Shown: in pieces, positions 36,483 through 43,866 of the stretch
How the letters are laid out: the number at the start of each line of letters is the position of its first letter
How positions within the stretch are numbered: the first letter of the stretch is position 1
Assembly (NCBI GenBank): GCA_030431575.1
Contig: JAUIIS010000006.1
Location: 1 to 43,866 of the forward strand
Reading direction: 5' to 3'
Origin: Acidimicrobiia bacterium
GTDB taxonomy: Bacteria > Actinomycetota > Acidimicrobiia > Acidimicrobiales > UBA8592
DNA length: 43,866 bases
Program-made: the position numbers and the translations under genes
The notes under the pieces: generated by a model
Told to the model about the DNA's origin: nothing
Database searches by the model: none
Seen by the model: only the letters and a program-made list of their open reading frames with translations

Positions 36483-37358
36483 ATGAGTGACAACGAGCTC
36501 GCGTTCGAGCCGCACGACAAGGTTGCGGTAATCACCGGTGCCGCTGGAGGCATTGGCCTCGGCATGGCTCGTGCGTTTACCGACGCAGGCATGTCTGTGG
36601 TGATGACCGACATAGACGCCGACCGGGTTGAGGCCAGTGCCGCCGAATTGCGCTCGGCTGGCCATGACGCCATTGGCATCCAGACCGACGTCTCCAAACT
36701 GGACGAAGTCCAAGCACTTGCCGACGCGGCCATGGACACCCACGGCCGCGTCGACGTGCTGTGCAACAACGCTGGCGCCGCCATCTTCGCCAAGCTCTAC
36801 AACGTAAGCGTCGAAGACTGGGAATGGACCCTTGGTGTGGACCTTTGGGGGCCCATCTACGGCACCAAAGTCTTTCAGCCGCTCATCCAACAGTCGCCCG
36901 ATGGCGGTCATATCAACACCACCTCGTCGGTCTCTGGATTGATAGCGGGTGCCGCGGCAGGGCCATACAACGTGGCAAAGAGTGGCGTGATTGCCCTCAT
37001 GGCCACCCTCGAACGCGAATTCCGCATCGCCAAGTCGCCGCATCGGGCGTCGGTGCTTTGCCCAGGGCCCATTAACACCAACATCAATCGCAACAGCGTC
37101 AACTACCGGCGCGCCGCCAAGGGCGATAGCGAGGCCGGTAGTGCACGACCAGATAAGGCCGGCAAGAAGCTTGGGTCCAAGATGGGCGACTTCCTCGCCA
37201 ACGGTATGGACCCTGACGAGGTTGGCCGCATTGTGCTGGATGGCATTGTGCACGGCAAGTTCTGGATCTTCACCCACCCCAAAATCTTGCGGCTCTACCA
37301 CGAACAGATTGCGATGATGGATGCCGACGGCTCACTCTCCCAAGGGAGGCTCGCATGA
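36483..37358 (+). CDS. Short-chain dehydrogenase/reductase
   Basis: This 291-residue SDR has the cofactor motif TGAAGGIG, structural NNAG, and the catalytic Ser-Tyr-Lys in TSSVSG, then PYNVAKSG. DIDADR after the second strand has an acidic residue, which favours NAD(H) over NADP(H). The ATG at 36483 has AGGGGGA about 7 nt upstream; the frame is open from 36237 without support. It ends in an ATGA overlap with the CoA-transferase gene. Probably oxidises or reduces a hydroxyl in the same pathway. Confidence 0.92.
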   Translation: MSDNELAFEPHDKVAVITGAAGGIGLGMARAFTDAGMSVVMTDIDADRVEASAAELRSAGHDAIGIQTDVSKLDEVQALADAAMDTHGRVDVLCNNAGAAIFAKLYNVSVEDWEWTLGVDLWGPIYGTKVFQPLIQQSPDGGHINTTSSVSGLIAGAAAGPYNVAKSGVIALMATLEREFRIAKSPHRASVLCPGPINTNINRNSVNYRRAAKGDSEAGSARPDKAGKKLGSKMGDFLANGMDPDEVGRIVLDGIVHGKFWIFTHPKILRLYHEQIAMMDADGSLSQGRLA

Positions 37359-38530
37359 GCAGCGCACCTAAACCACTAGAGGGCATCAGAGTTCTCGACC
37401 TCACGCGGGTCTTTGCTGGGCCCATCGCCGGCCGAACGTTGTCGGACCTCGGCGCCGACGTTGTGAAGGTCGAGCCGCCCGATGGCGATGTCACCAGGCT
37501 TTGGGGCATCAAGACCGCCGGGTTGTCCACCTATTACACCCAACAGAATTGCGGTAAACGCAACGTCTGCGTGGACCTCAATGCCCCCGATGGGCCCGAG
37601 CTGGTGGCTCGGCTGGCCGAACATGCCGACATTGTGTTGGAGAACTTCCGCCCCGGTGTCATGACCAAGTTTGGTCTGGACTGGGATGCGTTATCGCAGC
37701 GCAAGCCCGACCTCATCATGTTGTCCATCAGCGGTTTCGGCCAAGTTGGCCCCGAGTCTCAACGCGCTGCCTATGCATCCATCATCCATGCCGAAGCTGG
37801 CATCTTGCCTGCGCCTCCCCCTGGCGAAATGCCCGTCGACCTCACCCTCAGCGCCGCCGATGTGCTGTCTGGCATGCACGGCGTTGTCGCCGTCCTCGCA
37901 GCCTTGCGCACTCGAGATGCAACAGGCATCGGCCAACACATCGACATGGCCATGATGGACGCCATGACGTTCTCGGCGGACATCATCATGGACGCGTTGG
38001 ATGACCGCCGGCCGCCCGAAATGATCAACGGCGAAGCGTGGCAGACCGCCGACGGCCCCAAGATCTTGACTGGCGGCCTGCGCTGGATCTGGCACCAGAT
38101 CTCCAACACCCAAGGCCTAGTGGACCCCACGCCTAAGGAAGCCGACCTCAGCGAGAAGGTGGCGTCACGAAAACGCATCATCACCGAATTCCTGTGCGGG
38201 CTGCCGGACCGCGCTGCTGTAGTTGAGGTCTTCGACAAGGCCAACCTGGCGTGGGCCGACTTTCGCCAGTGCGGCGAGGTCCTGGAATCACCCACGCTCA
38301 AACATCGGGGGACGGTGGCCGAGGTCGACGACCGAGCCGGGGGAACCCGCAAGGTCATCCGCAACCCGTACCGGATGTCGGGCACCGACCTCTCAGACAT
38401 TGGCGTGCCAGCCTTCCGCGGAGAACACAACGAACAGGTCCTCGACGAGTGGCTGGGCATAGGCACCGACGGCATCGGCGCTCTAGACACCGACGAATGG
38501 GCACAAAACGATCAGGGGGCACAGCAATGA
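37355..38530 (+). CDS. CaiB/BaiF family (class III) CoA-transferase
   Basis: This 391-residue CoA-transferase has LEGIRVLDLTRVFAGPIAGRTLSDLGADVVKVE at its N-terminus (shown partly by VLDLTRVFAGP and LGADVVKVE), then NCGKRNVCVDL, ENFRPGVM and the DMAMMDAMT region. The family moves CoA between carboxylic acids with an aspartate nucleophile, here probably the Asp in DMAMMDA. It is the middle gene of a three-gene coupled operon with an SDR and a SnoaL-like protein. It may activate a carboxylic acid made by the neighbouring oxidation steps. Confidence 0.93.
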   Translation: MSSAPKPLEGIRVLDLTRVFAGPIAGRTLSDLGADVVKVEPPDGDVTRLWGIKTAGLSTYYTQQNCGKRNVCVDLNAPDGPELVARLAEHADIVLENFRPGVMTKFGLDWDALSQRKPDLIMLSISGFGQVGPESQRAAYASIIHAEAGILPAPPPGEMPVDLTLSAADVLSGMHGVVAVLAALRTRDATGIGQHIDMAMMDAMTFSADIIMDALDDRRPPEMINGEAWQTADGPKILTGGLRWIWHQISNTQGLVDPTPKEADLSEKVASRKRIITEFLCGLPDRAAVVEVFDKANLAWADFRQCGEVLESPTLKHRGTVAEVDDRAGGTRKVIRNPYRMSGTDLSDIGVPAFRGEHNEQVLDEWLGIGTDGIGALDTDEWAQNDQGAQQ

Positions 38531-39021
38531 GTGAAGCGCAACTGCAACGGCTAGTAGACGAGTCTGAATTGCGCGACCTCATCCATCGTTATGCGTTTGG
38601 CCTAGACACCCAAGACTGGGAGCTTTGGCGATCAGTGTTCGCCGACAGTGTGGTGATGGATCTCAGCGACTATGACCCCGACTTGAAGCCTGTACCTACA
38701 ACCGCAGGCAAGCTTTTGCGTGGCGCCGTGGTGACATTTGCGGGTTTGGACCGGTCCCAGCACTTCATTGGGTCGCACCGTTACAGCATCGACGGCGATA
38801 CCGCCACGGTCACCGCACACATGCGCGCCGAACACTGGATGACCACCGGCAAGGGTGGCGACCGCTACACCATGTATGGCACCTACGAGAACGAGGCCAC
38901 GCGCACGTCCGATGGCTGGAAGTTCACCCGCGTCAAGCTGCGCCTATTGCGAGAAGAAGGCAACCGATTCCTCATGGCCGAGGCCGGCCGGGTCGGTAAG
39001 GCCAAGCTCGCCGACGGCTGA
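38527..39021 (+). CDS. SnoaL/NTF2-like protein
   Basis: This 164-residue alpha+beta cone-fold protein has an LRDLIHRYAFGLDTQDWELW opening, a SHRYSIDGDTATVTAHMRAEHW strand pair and a C-terminal GWKFTRVKLRLL. These are typical of the ring-dehydratase/isomerase-like SnoaL_4 group found in steroid and aromatic degradation clusters. Catalysis, if any, cannot be read from the sequence. The ATG overlaps the CoA-transferase stop (ATGA); the longer frame from 38251 runs inside that gene and is not real. Confidence 0.85.
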   Translation: MSEAQLQRLVDESELRDLIHRYAFGLDTQDWELWRSVFADSVVMDLSDYDPDLKPVPTTAGKLLRGAVVTFAGLDRSQHFIGSHRYSIDGDTATVTAHMRAEHWMTTGKGGDRYTMYGTYENEATRTSDGWKFTRVKLRLLREEGNRFLMAEAGRVGKAKLADG

Positions 39022-39024
39022 CGT

Positions 39025-40422
39025 TTGGACACCACCTCGGTAGGCACGGGCAGAGCGACACGCCCCAAGCTGGCTCTGGCCATAGCGGCCACATCCATGC
39101 TGTTGGCCGCGTTCGTGGGCACCGCTACCAACATTGCGGTCCCCATCCTTGAAGACGAGTTCGATGGCTCGGGGCTGGCGCAGATCTCGTGGGTGGTTTC
39201 GGCTTTTGCCATTACCCAAGTGACCTTCATGTTGCTAGGTGGGCGTCTGGCCGACCGCATTGGCCGGCGGCGCATCTTCATCACTGGCCTGTCGGTCTTT
39301 GCGCTTGGGGCGGGGTTGTCGGCAGTTGCCCCAACCATCAACCTGATCATTGCCGCCCGTGTGGTGCAGGCCATCGGCGTGGCCATGATGATCCCGGCCT
39401 CGCTCTCCGCCGTGCTGCCTCTCTACCCGAAGGACCAGCACGGGTCTGTGGTTTCGCTGTGGTCGTCTATGGGCGTTCTCGGGGCTGCGGCCGCACCAAC
39501 CGTGGCGGCTGGCCTGTTGGAGATCTCAAGCTGGCGCTTCGTGTTTGGCATCGGGGTTCCCATCGCGGCTGCGGGCGCGTTGCTGGCCATCATGTTCATG
39601 CCCGACGACGCCGTTGCTGAGCGACCACCGCCGCTAGATCTGCTCGGCACCTTCACCGGCACGGTCGCGCTTGCGAGTTTGGCGCTGGTGATCGTCCAAG
39701 GGCGGGTGTGGGGTTGGCAAGACACACGCATCCTGGCCGCGTCGGTGGCCGTGGTTGTCGCGTCATGGATATTCATCAGGTCATCGCAAACCCACAGCGA
39801 ACCTTTGCTGGATTTTGAGCTGCTGAAGAACTCCGGCTTTCGAACAGTCACGATCGCCAGCGCAATGCTGTCCATCTCTACCTCAGCCACCTGGTTCCTG
39901 TATCCGCTCTTCCTGAGCGACGTCTGGGGTTACTCGAACTTTCAGATCGGTCTCGCCATGACCCCAGGGCCGCTTGTCATTGTGTTTGTAGCCCCAGTCG
40001 CTGGACGCATGGTGGACAAGTACGGCTACCGCGAGCTGCTCATTGGCGGCGCCACAGTGGCCACGCTGGGAACCGCGTGGATGGCCTGGCGGCTGGGTCC
40101 CGACGGCGTCTACGCCACTGCCTTCCTGCCCGGCACCTTCTCCATTGGGTTGGGCATGGCGTTCATGTTGGGCCCCGCCAATGCCGCCGCGCTACGAGAC
40201 GTCGACGAGGCCGAACTCGGCGCAGCCAACGCCGCCTACAACACCGCCAGAACCGCCTGCTCAGCGTTCGGCGTCGCCATCACCACCGCCATCATCGGCA
40301 CCGCCGCGGTGGGTAATCGCATGGACGAGTTCCGCATTGGCTGGTGGTCCATGGTCGCCCTCATGAGCGTCAGCCCAATCGTCCTCACCCTCTTCTATAA
40401 GGGGTCAGACCCTCAACGTTGA
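39025..40422 (+). CDS. MFS transporter, DHA2 (EmrB/QacA) type
   Basis: This 465-residue membrane protein has about 14 hydrophobic helices, motif A GGRLADRIGRRR after the second helix, and the antiporter motif near GVLGAAAAPTVAAG. Members expel drugs or metabolites in exchange for protons. The TTG start lies 3 nt after the SnoaL-like stop, so it is probably the fourth gene of that operon. The last codons (SDPQR) and the stop lie inside a 21-bp inverted repeat, so the native C-terminus may have ended differently. Confidence 0.9.
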   Translation: MDTTSVGTGRATRPKLALAIAATSMLLAAFVGTATNIAVPILEDEFDGSGLAQISWVVSAFAITQVTFMLLGGRLADRIGRRRIFITGLSVFALGAGLSAVAPTINLIIAARVVQAIGVAMMIPASLSAVLPLYPKDQHGSVVSLWSSMGVLGAAAAPTVAAGLLEISSWRFVFGIGVPIAAAGALLAIMFMPDDAVAERPPPLDLLGTFTGTVALASLALVIVQGRVWGWQDTRILAASVAVVVASWIFIRSSQTHSEPLLDFELLKNSGFRTVTIASAMLSISTSATWFLYPLFLSDVWGYSNFQIGLAMTPGPLVIVFVAPVAGRMVDKYGYRELLIGGATVATLGTAWMAWRLGPDGVYATAFLPGTFSIGLGMAFMLGPANAAALRDVDEAELGAANAAYNTARTACSAFGVAITTAIIGTAAVGNRMDEFRIGWWSMVALMSVSPIVLTLFYKGSDPQR

Positions 40423-40488
40423 CGCCGTGACCACGCGGCAGCCGCTAGGCAACAGAGCGCTGGGGGGCAACGTTGAGGGTCTGACCCC
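40401..40488. repeat. Perfect 21-bp inverted repeat (REP/MITE-like)
   Basis: The left arm at 40401-40421 begins GGGGTCAGACCCTCAACG. The right arm at 40468-40488 is its exact complement, read in reverse. A 46-bp spacer lies between them. The left arm overlaps the last codons and stop of the MFS gene. Arms of the type GGGGTCAGACCC are known from many genomes as scattered REP-like palindromes, some linked to IS200-type transposases. It could also end transcription, though no T-tract follows. Confidence 0.75.
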
Positions 40489-40522
40489 CAGCAGCGGGCG
40501 GCCTGAGGTGAGAAAGTGAGGC

Positions 40523-41380
40523 ATGACCGATGCAACTTCTGACAACCACGATCATCTAGCAGGCAAGGTAGTCATCATCACCGGCGCCGCCGGTGGCTTT
40601 GGCCGGCTCACTTCCGAACGGGCTGCGGCACGCGGCATGCATGTTGTGGCCACCGACATTGACGAAGCCGGTGCAACCAGCCTGGCTAACGACATCGTCT
40701 CGGCAGGCGGGTCGGCCGTGGGGGTTGGGGCAGACGTGACCCGCCTAGGCGACATGCATGAGGTGGCCGCGCTAGCTGTCGACCAATTTGGGTCGATCGA
40801 CGCCATTGTGAACAACGCCGGCATCATGCCGCTCGCGTTCTTCAGCGACCACGAACAAGCCAGCGATGCCTGGGACCGCTGCATCGACATCAACATCAAG
40901 GGCGTGTTGAACGGCATGATCGCCGTGTACGACCAAATGATGAGCCAAGGCCGCGGCCAGGTAATCAACCTCTCATCGATCTATAGCAACCATCCCGTTG
41001 CGGGTGCTGCGGTGTATGGCGCAACCAAGGCCGCGGTAAACACCATGTCTGAGGCTTTCCGAGTGGAGACCCAAGGCGTCATCAAGGTCACCATCGTGAA
41101 ACCGACCGGGGTCCCAGGCACGGGCCTGGGAAGCGGAGTCATCAACCCTGCGGCGATCACGGGCATTTTGGGCCAGAACACCGAGGAGTACCTCGGCACC
41201 ATGCAGGCAGCAATGACCGGCACCGCCGACCCTTCGCTGGTGGACCCAAACGATCCGCGCTATGCCATCTTGGCACCAGACCACATCGCAGACACGATCA
41301 TCCACGTGCTCGACCAGCCCTGGGGTGTGTCTCTCGGCGACATCACCGTCCGAGCCACCGGCGACCGCTACATCCTGTAG
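40523..41380 (+). CDS. Short-chain dehydrogenase/reductase
   Basis: This 285-residue SDR has TGAAGGFG at the cofactor site, VNNAG, and catalytic SSIYSN... then YGATKAA (Tyr and Lys). DIDEAG has an acidic residue after the second strand, suggesting NAD(H). The long loop VPGTGLGSGVINPAA near the C-terminus differs from the other SDR here, so it is not a recent duplicate. The ATG at 40523 follows a GTGAGG sequence. Separated from the MFS gene by the inverted repeat, it may have its own promoter. Confidence 0.9.
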   Translation: MTDATSDNHDHLAGKVVIITGAAGGFGRLTSERAAARGMHVVATDIDEAGATSLANDIVSAGGSAVGVGADVTRLGDMHEVAALAVDQFGSIDAIVNNAGIMPLAFFSDHEQASDAWDRCIDINIKGVLNGMIAVYDQMMSQGRGQVINLSSIYSNHPVAGAAVYGATKAAVNTMSEAFRVETQGVIKVTIVKPTGVPGTGLGSGVINPAAITGILGQNTEEYLGTMQAAMTGTADPSLVDPNDPRYAILAPDHIADTIIHVLDQPWGVSLGDITVRATGDRYIL

Positions 41381-41391
41381 TCCTGGGCTAC

Positions 41392-41397
41392 TACGGT
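41392..41397 (+). promoter_or_regulatory. Candidate leaderless -10 box for the GST-like gene
   Basis: TACGGT is followed by 6 nt (GCTGCC) and then the ATG at 41404. It lies in the 23-bp gap after the SDR. No ribosome site is visible, which fits a leaderless start. Confidence 0.4.
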
Positions 41398-41403
41398 GCT
41401 GCC

Positions 41404-42444
41404 ATGCAATCTGAGCTTTCCGAACACCCGCTCGTTCTTGCAGGCCAATACGGCTCGCCGTACAGCTTGAAAATGCGGGCCGTACTGCGGTACCGCCACA
41501 TACCGTTTCGTTGGGTGCTGCGCGACTCGAAATGGGATGACCTACCGAAACCGCCGGTTCCCATCATTCCGGTCATCGTGTATCCCAACGAAGACGGCAG
41601 CCATGGCGAAGCAACCGTCGACTCGTCGCCCCAGATCACCCGTCTCGAAACCGAATACAGCGGCCGCAGCCTTGTGCCCACAGATCCTGCTCTGGCATTC
41701 ATCGACTGGCTCATCGAAGACTACGGCGACGAATGGCTCACCAAAGCCATGTACCACTACCGCTGGGCTTATCAGGACGACATCACCAAGGCCGGGCGTC
41801 TGCTCCCCATTTCGCGCAACTTGCAAATGTCTAGTGACCAACATCAGCAAATGGTCGACTTCATCACCGAGCGCCAAATTGGGCGGCGCGAGCTGGTGGG
41901 TTCTACCGAGCTCAACCAGCCCATCATCGAGGGCTCCTACCAGCGGCTACTCGACATCATGCAGGAGCAACTCGCCACGCAAGACTTCTTGTTGGGCGAT
42001 CGCCCCGGTCGCGGAGATTTTGGCATCTACGGCCAGCTGACCCAGCTGGTGAAGTGGGACCCAACACCCATGGCGCTCACCGCCGAACGCGCCTTCAAAG
42101 TCGTCAACTGGGTGGATCGCATGGATGACCTCTCCTGGCTTCCCGTCAACGATGACGAAGGCTGGGCGACCCTAGAGGCGCTGCCGGGCGGAACCACCAA
42201 GTTGCTCCACGAGGTCGGACGCACCTACGCGCCATTCATGGTGGCCAACGCCGATGCGTTGATGTCTGGAGCAGACGAGATGGCGTGCGAGATAGACGGG
42301 CAGACCTACCGGCAGGGGCCCTTTGGCTATCAGGGCAAGTGCTTGCAGTGGCTGCGCGAGCAGTACGACGCGCTCAGCGAAACTGATCGTGGCCGTGTGG
42401 ACGCTGTTCTTGATGGCACTGGGTGCGAGGTGTTGTTCATCTAG
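41404..42444 (+). CDS. Glutathione S-transferase-like protein
   Basis: This 346-residue protein has an N-terminal thioredoxin-fold domain (about 9-95, GQYGSPYSLKMRAVLRYRHIPF and IIPVIVYPN) and a mostly helical C-terminal domain, longer than ordinary GSTs. SPYS sits where GSTs have their catalytic Ser/Cys. Actinobacteria generally use mycothiol rather than glutathione, so the thiol partner is uncertain, and the protein might have no transferase activity. It follows an SDR by 23 bp and is convergent with the nitroreductase. Confidence 0.8.
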   Translation: MQSELSEHPLVLAGQYGSPYSLKMRAVLRYRHIPFRWVLRDSKWDDLPKPPVPIIPVIVYPNEDGSHGEATVDSSPQITRLETEYSGRSLVPTDPALAFIDWLIEDYGDEWLTKAMYHYRWAYQDDITKAGRLLPISRNLQMSSDQHQQMVDFITERQIGRRELVGSTELNQPIIEGSYQRLLDIMQEQLATQDFLLGDRPGRGDFGIYGQLTQLVKWDPTPMALTAERAFKVVNWVDRMDDLSWLPVNDDEGWATLEALPGGTTKLLHEVGRTYAPFMVANADALMSGADEMACEIDGQTYRQGPFGYQGKCLQWLREQYDALSETDRGRVDAVLDGTGCEVLFI

Positions 42445-42458
42445 GGCGCTATTAGGGA

Positions 42459-43139
42459 CTAGTCGTCAAAGCCGATGAAGCTCGCGACTTCATCGTTGGG
42501 GGCGCGGCGTGACACCACATCGTTGGCCACGAACTCATCGTTAGGCCAACCCATGGCAACGCAGGTCATGATTACTTCGTCCTCGGGGATGTTGGCGTGC
42601 TCGCGCACCACCGAGGACTGCATGATGCCCTGGCCGTTGATGACACAGCCAAGCCCCTTCGAGGTGGCGGCCAACACCAGGCCATAGGTGGCGGCGCCAC
42701 AGTCGAAGTGGCCAATGGTGTCTTCGGCTAGCTCTTTGTCGATTGTGACCACCACCGATACGGGAGCGTCGAACTGACGGAAGCCACGCATGACCCAGTC
42801 TTGCCGACGGTCTTTGTCGTGACGCTCAATGCCCATAGCTTCAAAGAGCTGCACCGCGATCTCGATTTGACGGTCACGATGCACGCCTTGGTAACCGTGG
42901 CCGCTCATCTTGATCTCGCGATCAACCGCAGCGCCGGCCAACATGCGCTCGGTGTTGCCTTCGCGCACCGACTCAAGGGGCGCGCCGGTGAGGACATGGA
43001 AATTCCAGGGCTGGGTGTTCATGGACGACGGCGCCCGCTTGGCCACCGAAATGATCTCTTCCATGAGTTCTCGCGACACCGGGTCTGGCTTATAGCCACG
43101 AATACTGCGACGAGACGCGACCAACTCTTCATATTCCAC
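42459..43139 (-). CDS. Nitroreductase family flavoprotein
   Basis: This 226-residue FMN enzyme has RRSIRGYKPDPVSRELMEEII at the N-terminus (FMN phosphate contact by the arginines), APSSMNTQPWNFHVLTG, and the C-terminal FDCGAATYGLVLAATSKGLGC and MGWPNDEF. Members reduce nitro groups, quinones or enones using NAD(P)H. The start is a GTG at 43139 with GAGG about 8 nt upstream. Convergent with the GST-like gene, 14 bp away. It may be in the same detoxification or catabolic set. Confidence 0.9.
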   Translation of the reverse strand: MEYEELVASRRSIRGYKPDPVSRELMEEIISVAKRAPSSMNTQPWNFHVLTGAPLESVREGNTERMLAGAAVDREIKMSGHGYQGVHRDRQIEIAVQLFEAMGIERHDKDRRQDWVMRGFRQFDAPVSVVVTIDKELAEDTIGHFDCGAATYGLVLAATSKGLGCVINGQGIMQSSVVREHANIPEDEVIMTCVAMGWPNDEFVANDVVSRRAPNDEVASFIGFDD

Positions 43140-43175
43140 GTGCGTTTCCTCTCGAAGAATTCGCCGGTCAAGGTA

Positions 43176-43484
43176 CTACAGCACCGAGCGCAGCGCCGCA
43201 GTGGTCGCGGCAGCAGCGACCACCACAACAATGAACGACGCTCGCCGCCAAACCAGTACTGCAGCGACGGCCATCCCGGCCAACCGCTCATCGATCACCA
43301 ACGACTTGCCATCGGCAACAGTCAGCGTCACGATGACCGCCATCACAACTGCTGCCGGAATCAGCCCTGTGGCCCGCGCCAGCAACGGCCGCTTAGTGAG
43401 GAACGGGCCCACAAGAAACGCTCCCACCAGGCGCTGGCCCCACGCGCCGATGGTCAACATGACAATGGCCAGCGTGCCCATCAT
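43176..43484 (-). CDS. AzlD-like small membrane protein
   Basis: This protein of about 102 residues has three hydrophobic helices and an arginine-rich loop (GAFLVGPFLTKRPLLARATGLIPAAVV). This matches AzlD-family partners of AzlC exporters, and the upstream gene is AzlC-like. The ATG at 43484 overlaps the AzlC stop (ATGA). A longer frame to 43592 lies inside that gene. The sequence differs clearly from the AzlD at 3965-4282, so the pairs are not recent duplicates. Confidence 0.75.
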   Translation of the reverse strand: MMGTLAIVMLTIGAWGQRLVGAFLVGPFLTKRPLLARATGLIPAAVVMAVIVTLTVADGKSLVIDERLAGMAVAAVLVWRRASFIVVVVAAAATTAALRSVL

Positions 43485-43866
43485 GAGGCACCGACCTTTC
43501 GCCGCTGCTCCCAGAGCAGGGCAACACCCACGCCAAGCACGCTCAAAATGATGGACATGCCTGCCGGGGCAATCGGGATCAGGACGAGACAAATAACTCC
43601 GCCCGCAATGCCAGTGGTGAAGCCTCCCGGCTGGCGCAACAGGTTGCCAATAATGGCCAGCAAGGCGGCAGGGAATACGGCATCGAACCCAAAGCGATTG
43701 GTGTCGCCCAAGACGTCTCCCAGGAACGTGCCCACCGCGATGCCCAAGAACCAGCCAGCCATCATTGCTGCGGTGGTGCGCCAGAACTCGCGCTCTACCG
43801 ATCGCTCATCCTCTTGTTGGACGGCAATGGCGACCCCTGGGTCCAACCCGCTGAGTGCGGCCAGGG
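43481..43866 (-). CDS. AzlC-like exporter, C-terminal part (5' end beyond the window)
   Basis: The frame is open to the window end, giving about 127 residues of a larger membrane protein. The visible part begins around GLDPGVAIAVQQ, then has EFWRTTAAMMAGWFLGIAVGTFLG, AVFPAALLAIIGNLL and a final helix pair. Length, helix spacing and the following AzlD-like gene fit the second half of AzlC. Probably exports an amino acid or analogue. The true start is outside the window. Confidence 0.75.
   Translation of the reverse strand, partial: LAALSGLDPGVAIAVQQEDERSVEREFWRTTAAMMAGWFLGIAVGTFLGDVLGDTNRFGFDAVFPAALLAIIGNLLRQPGGFTTGIAGGVICLVLIPIAPAGMSIILSVLGVGVALLWEQRRKVGAS

Noticed and set aside
40401-40488. 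Simple intrinsic terminator
   Set aside because: The 21-bp arms are too long and the 46-bp loop too large, and no T-tract follows; a REP-like element is more likely.

Overview
The window is GC-rich, densely coded bacterial chromosome. No tRNA, rRNA, CRISPR array, phage or intact transposase was seen, and no stretch over 300 bases lacks a gene. The gene set points to a high-GC Actinomycetota, and an acidimicrobial-type lineage is my best guess. It includes a SufR-led suf operon, an LprG/P55-type lipid exporter, a paired Get3/ArsA-like ATPase operon like the mycobacterial BagA/BagB pair, a TIGR03086/mycothiol-isomerase-type DinB protein, and several genes with an apparent leaderless promoter (TANNNT about 6 nt before ATG). 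The phylum is well supported; the class is inference.

Layout. 1-4.5 kb: end of an unknown gene, a 139-bp inverted-repeat-ended element, a dioxygenase/aldo-keto reductase pair, then a PIG-L deacetylase - AzlC - AzlD - small ORF operon. 4.5-8.4 kb: a YihY/MscS membrane pair, a PLP decarboxylase, a second copy of the element and a winged-helix regulator. 8.4-13.8 kb: a probable inorganic-carbon uptake locus in which DabB (membrane) and DabA (zinc, carbonic-anhydrase-like) are one 1371-residue protein, followed by a PII-like protein and an ATP-grasp enzyme that is convergent with a small peptide gene. 14-17.8 kb: a Baeyer-Villiger-type flavin monooxygenase, a GSA-aminomutase-like class III aminotransferase and a small membrane-anchored protein. 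17.9-22.7 kb: sufR divergent from sufB-sufC-sufD-sufT, without sufS or sufU. 22.7-27.5 kb: DinB-like protein, PRMT-like methyltransferase, two bacterial PH-domain proteins and a NUDIX hydrolase. 27.7-30.9 kb: one 1062-residue protein joining an LprG-like lipoprotein, a P55-like MFS permease and a coiled-coil plus VP-rich tail. 31-33.1 kb: two Get3/ArsA-like ATPases with complementary losses of the two key Walker A residues. 33.1-43.9 kb: a catabolic-looking region with a glutamine-synthetase-like ligase and a second flavin monooxygenase on the minus strand, SDR - CaiB CoA-transferase - SnoaL-like - MFS on the plus strand, another SDR, a GST-like protein, a nitroreductase and a second AzlDC pair cut by the window end.

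How the genes work together. Most operons are tightly coupled through ATGA or GTGA stop/start overlaps. The best candidates for undescribed biology are the single-chain DabB-DabA with its own palindromic operator over a leaderless promoter, the single-chain LprG-P55-tail exporter with an internal ribosome binding site, the split-site ATPase pair, and two families of palindromic repeats whose ends supply the stop codons of neighbouring genes.
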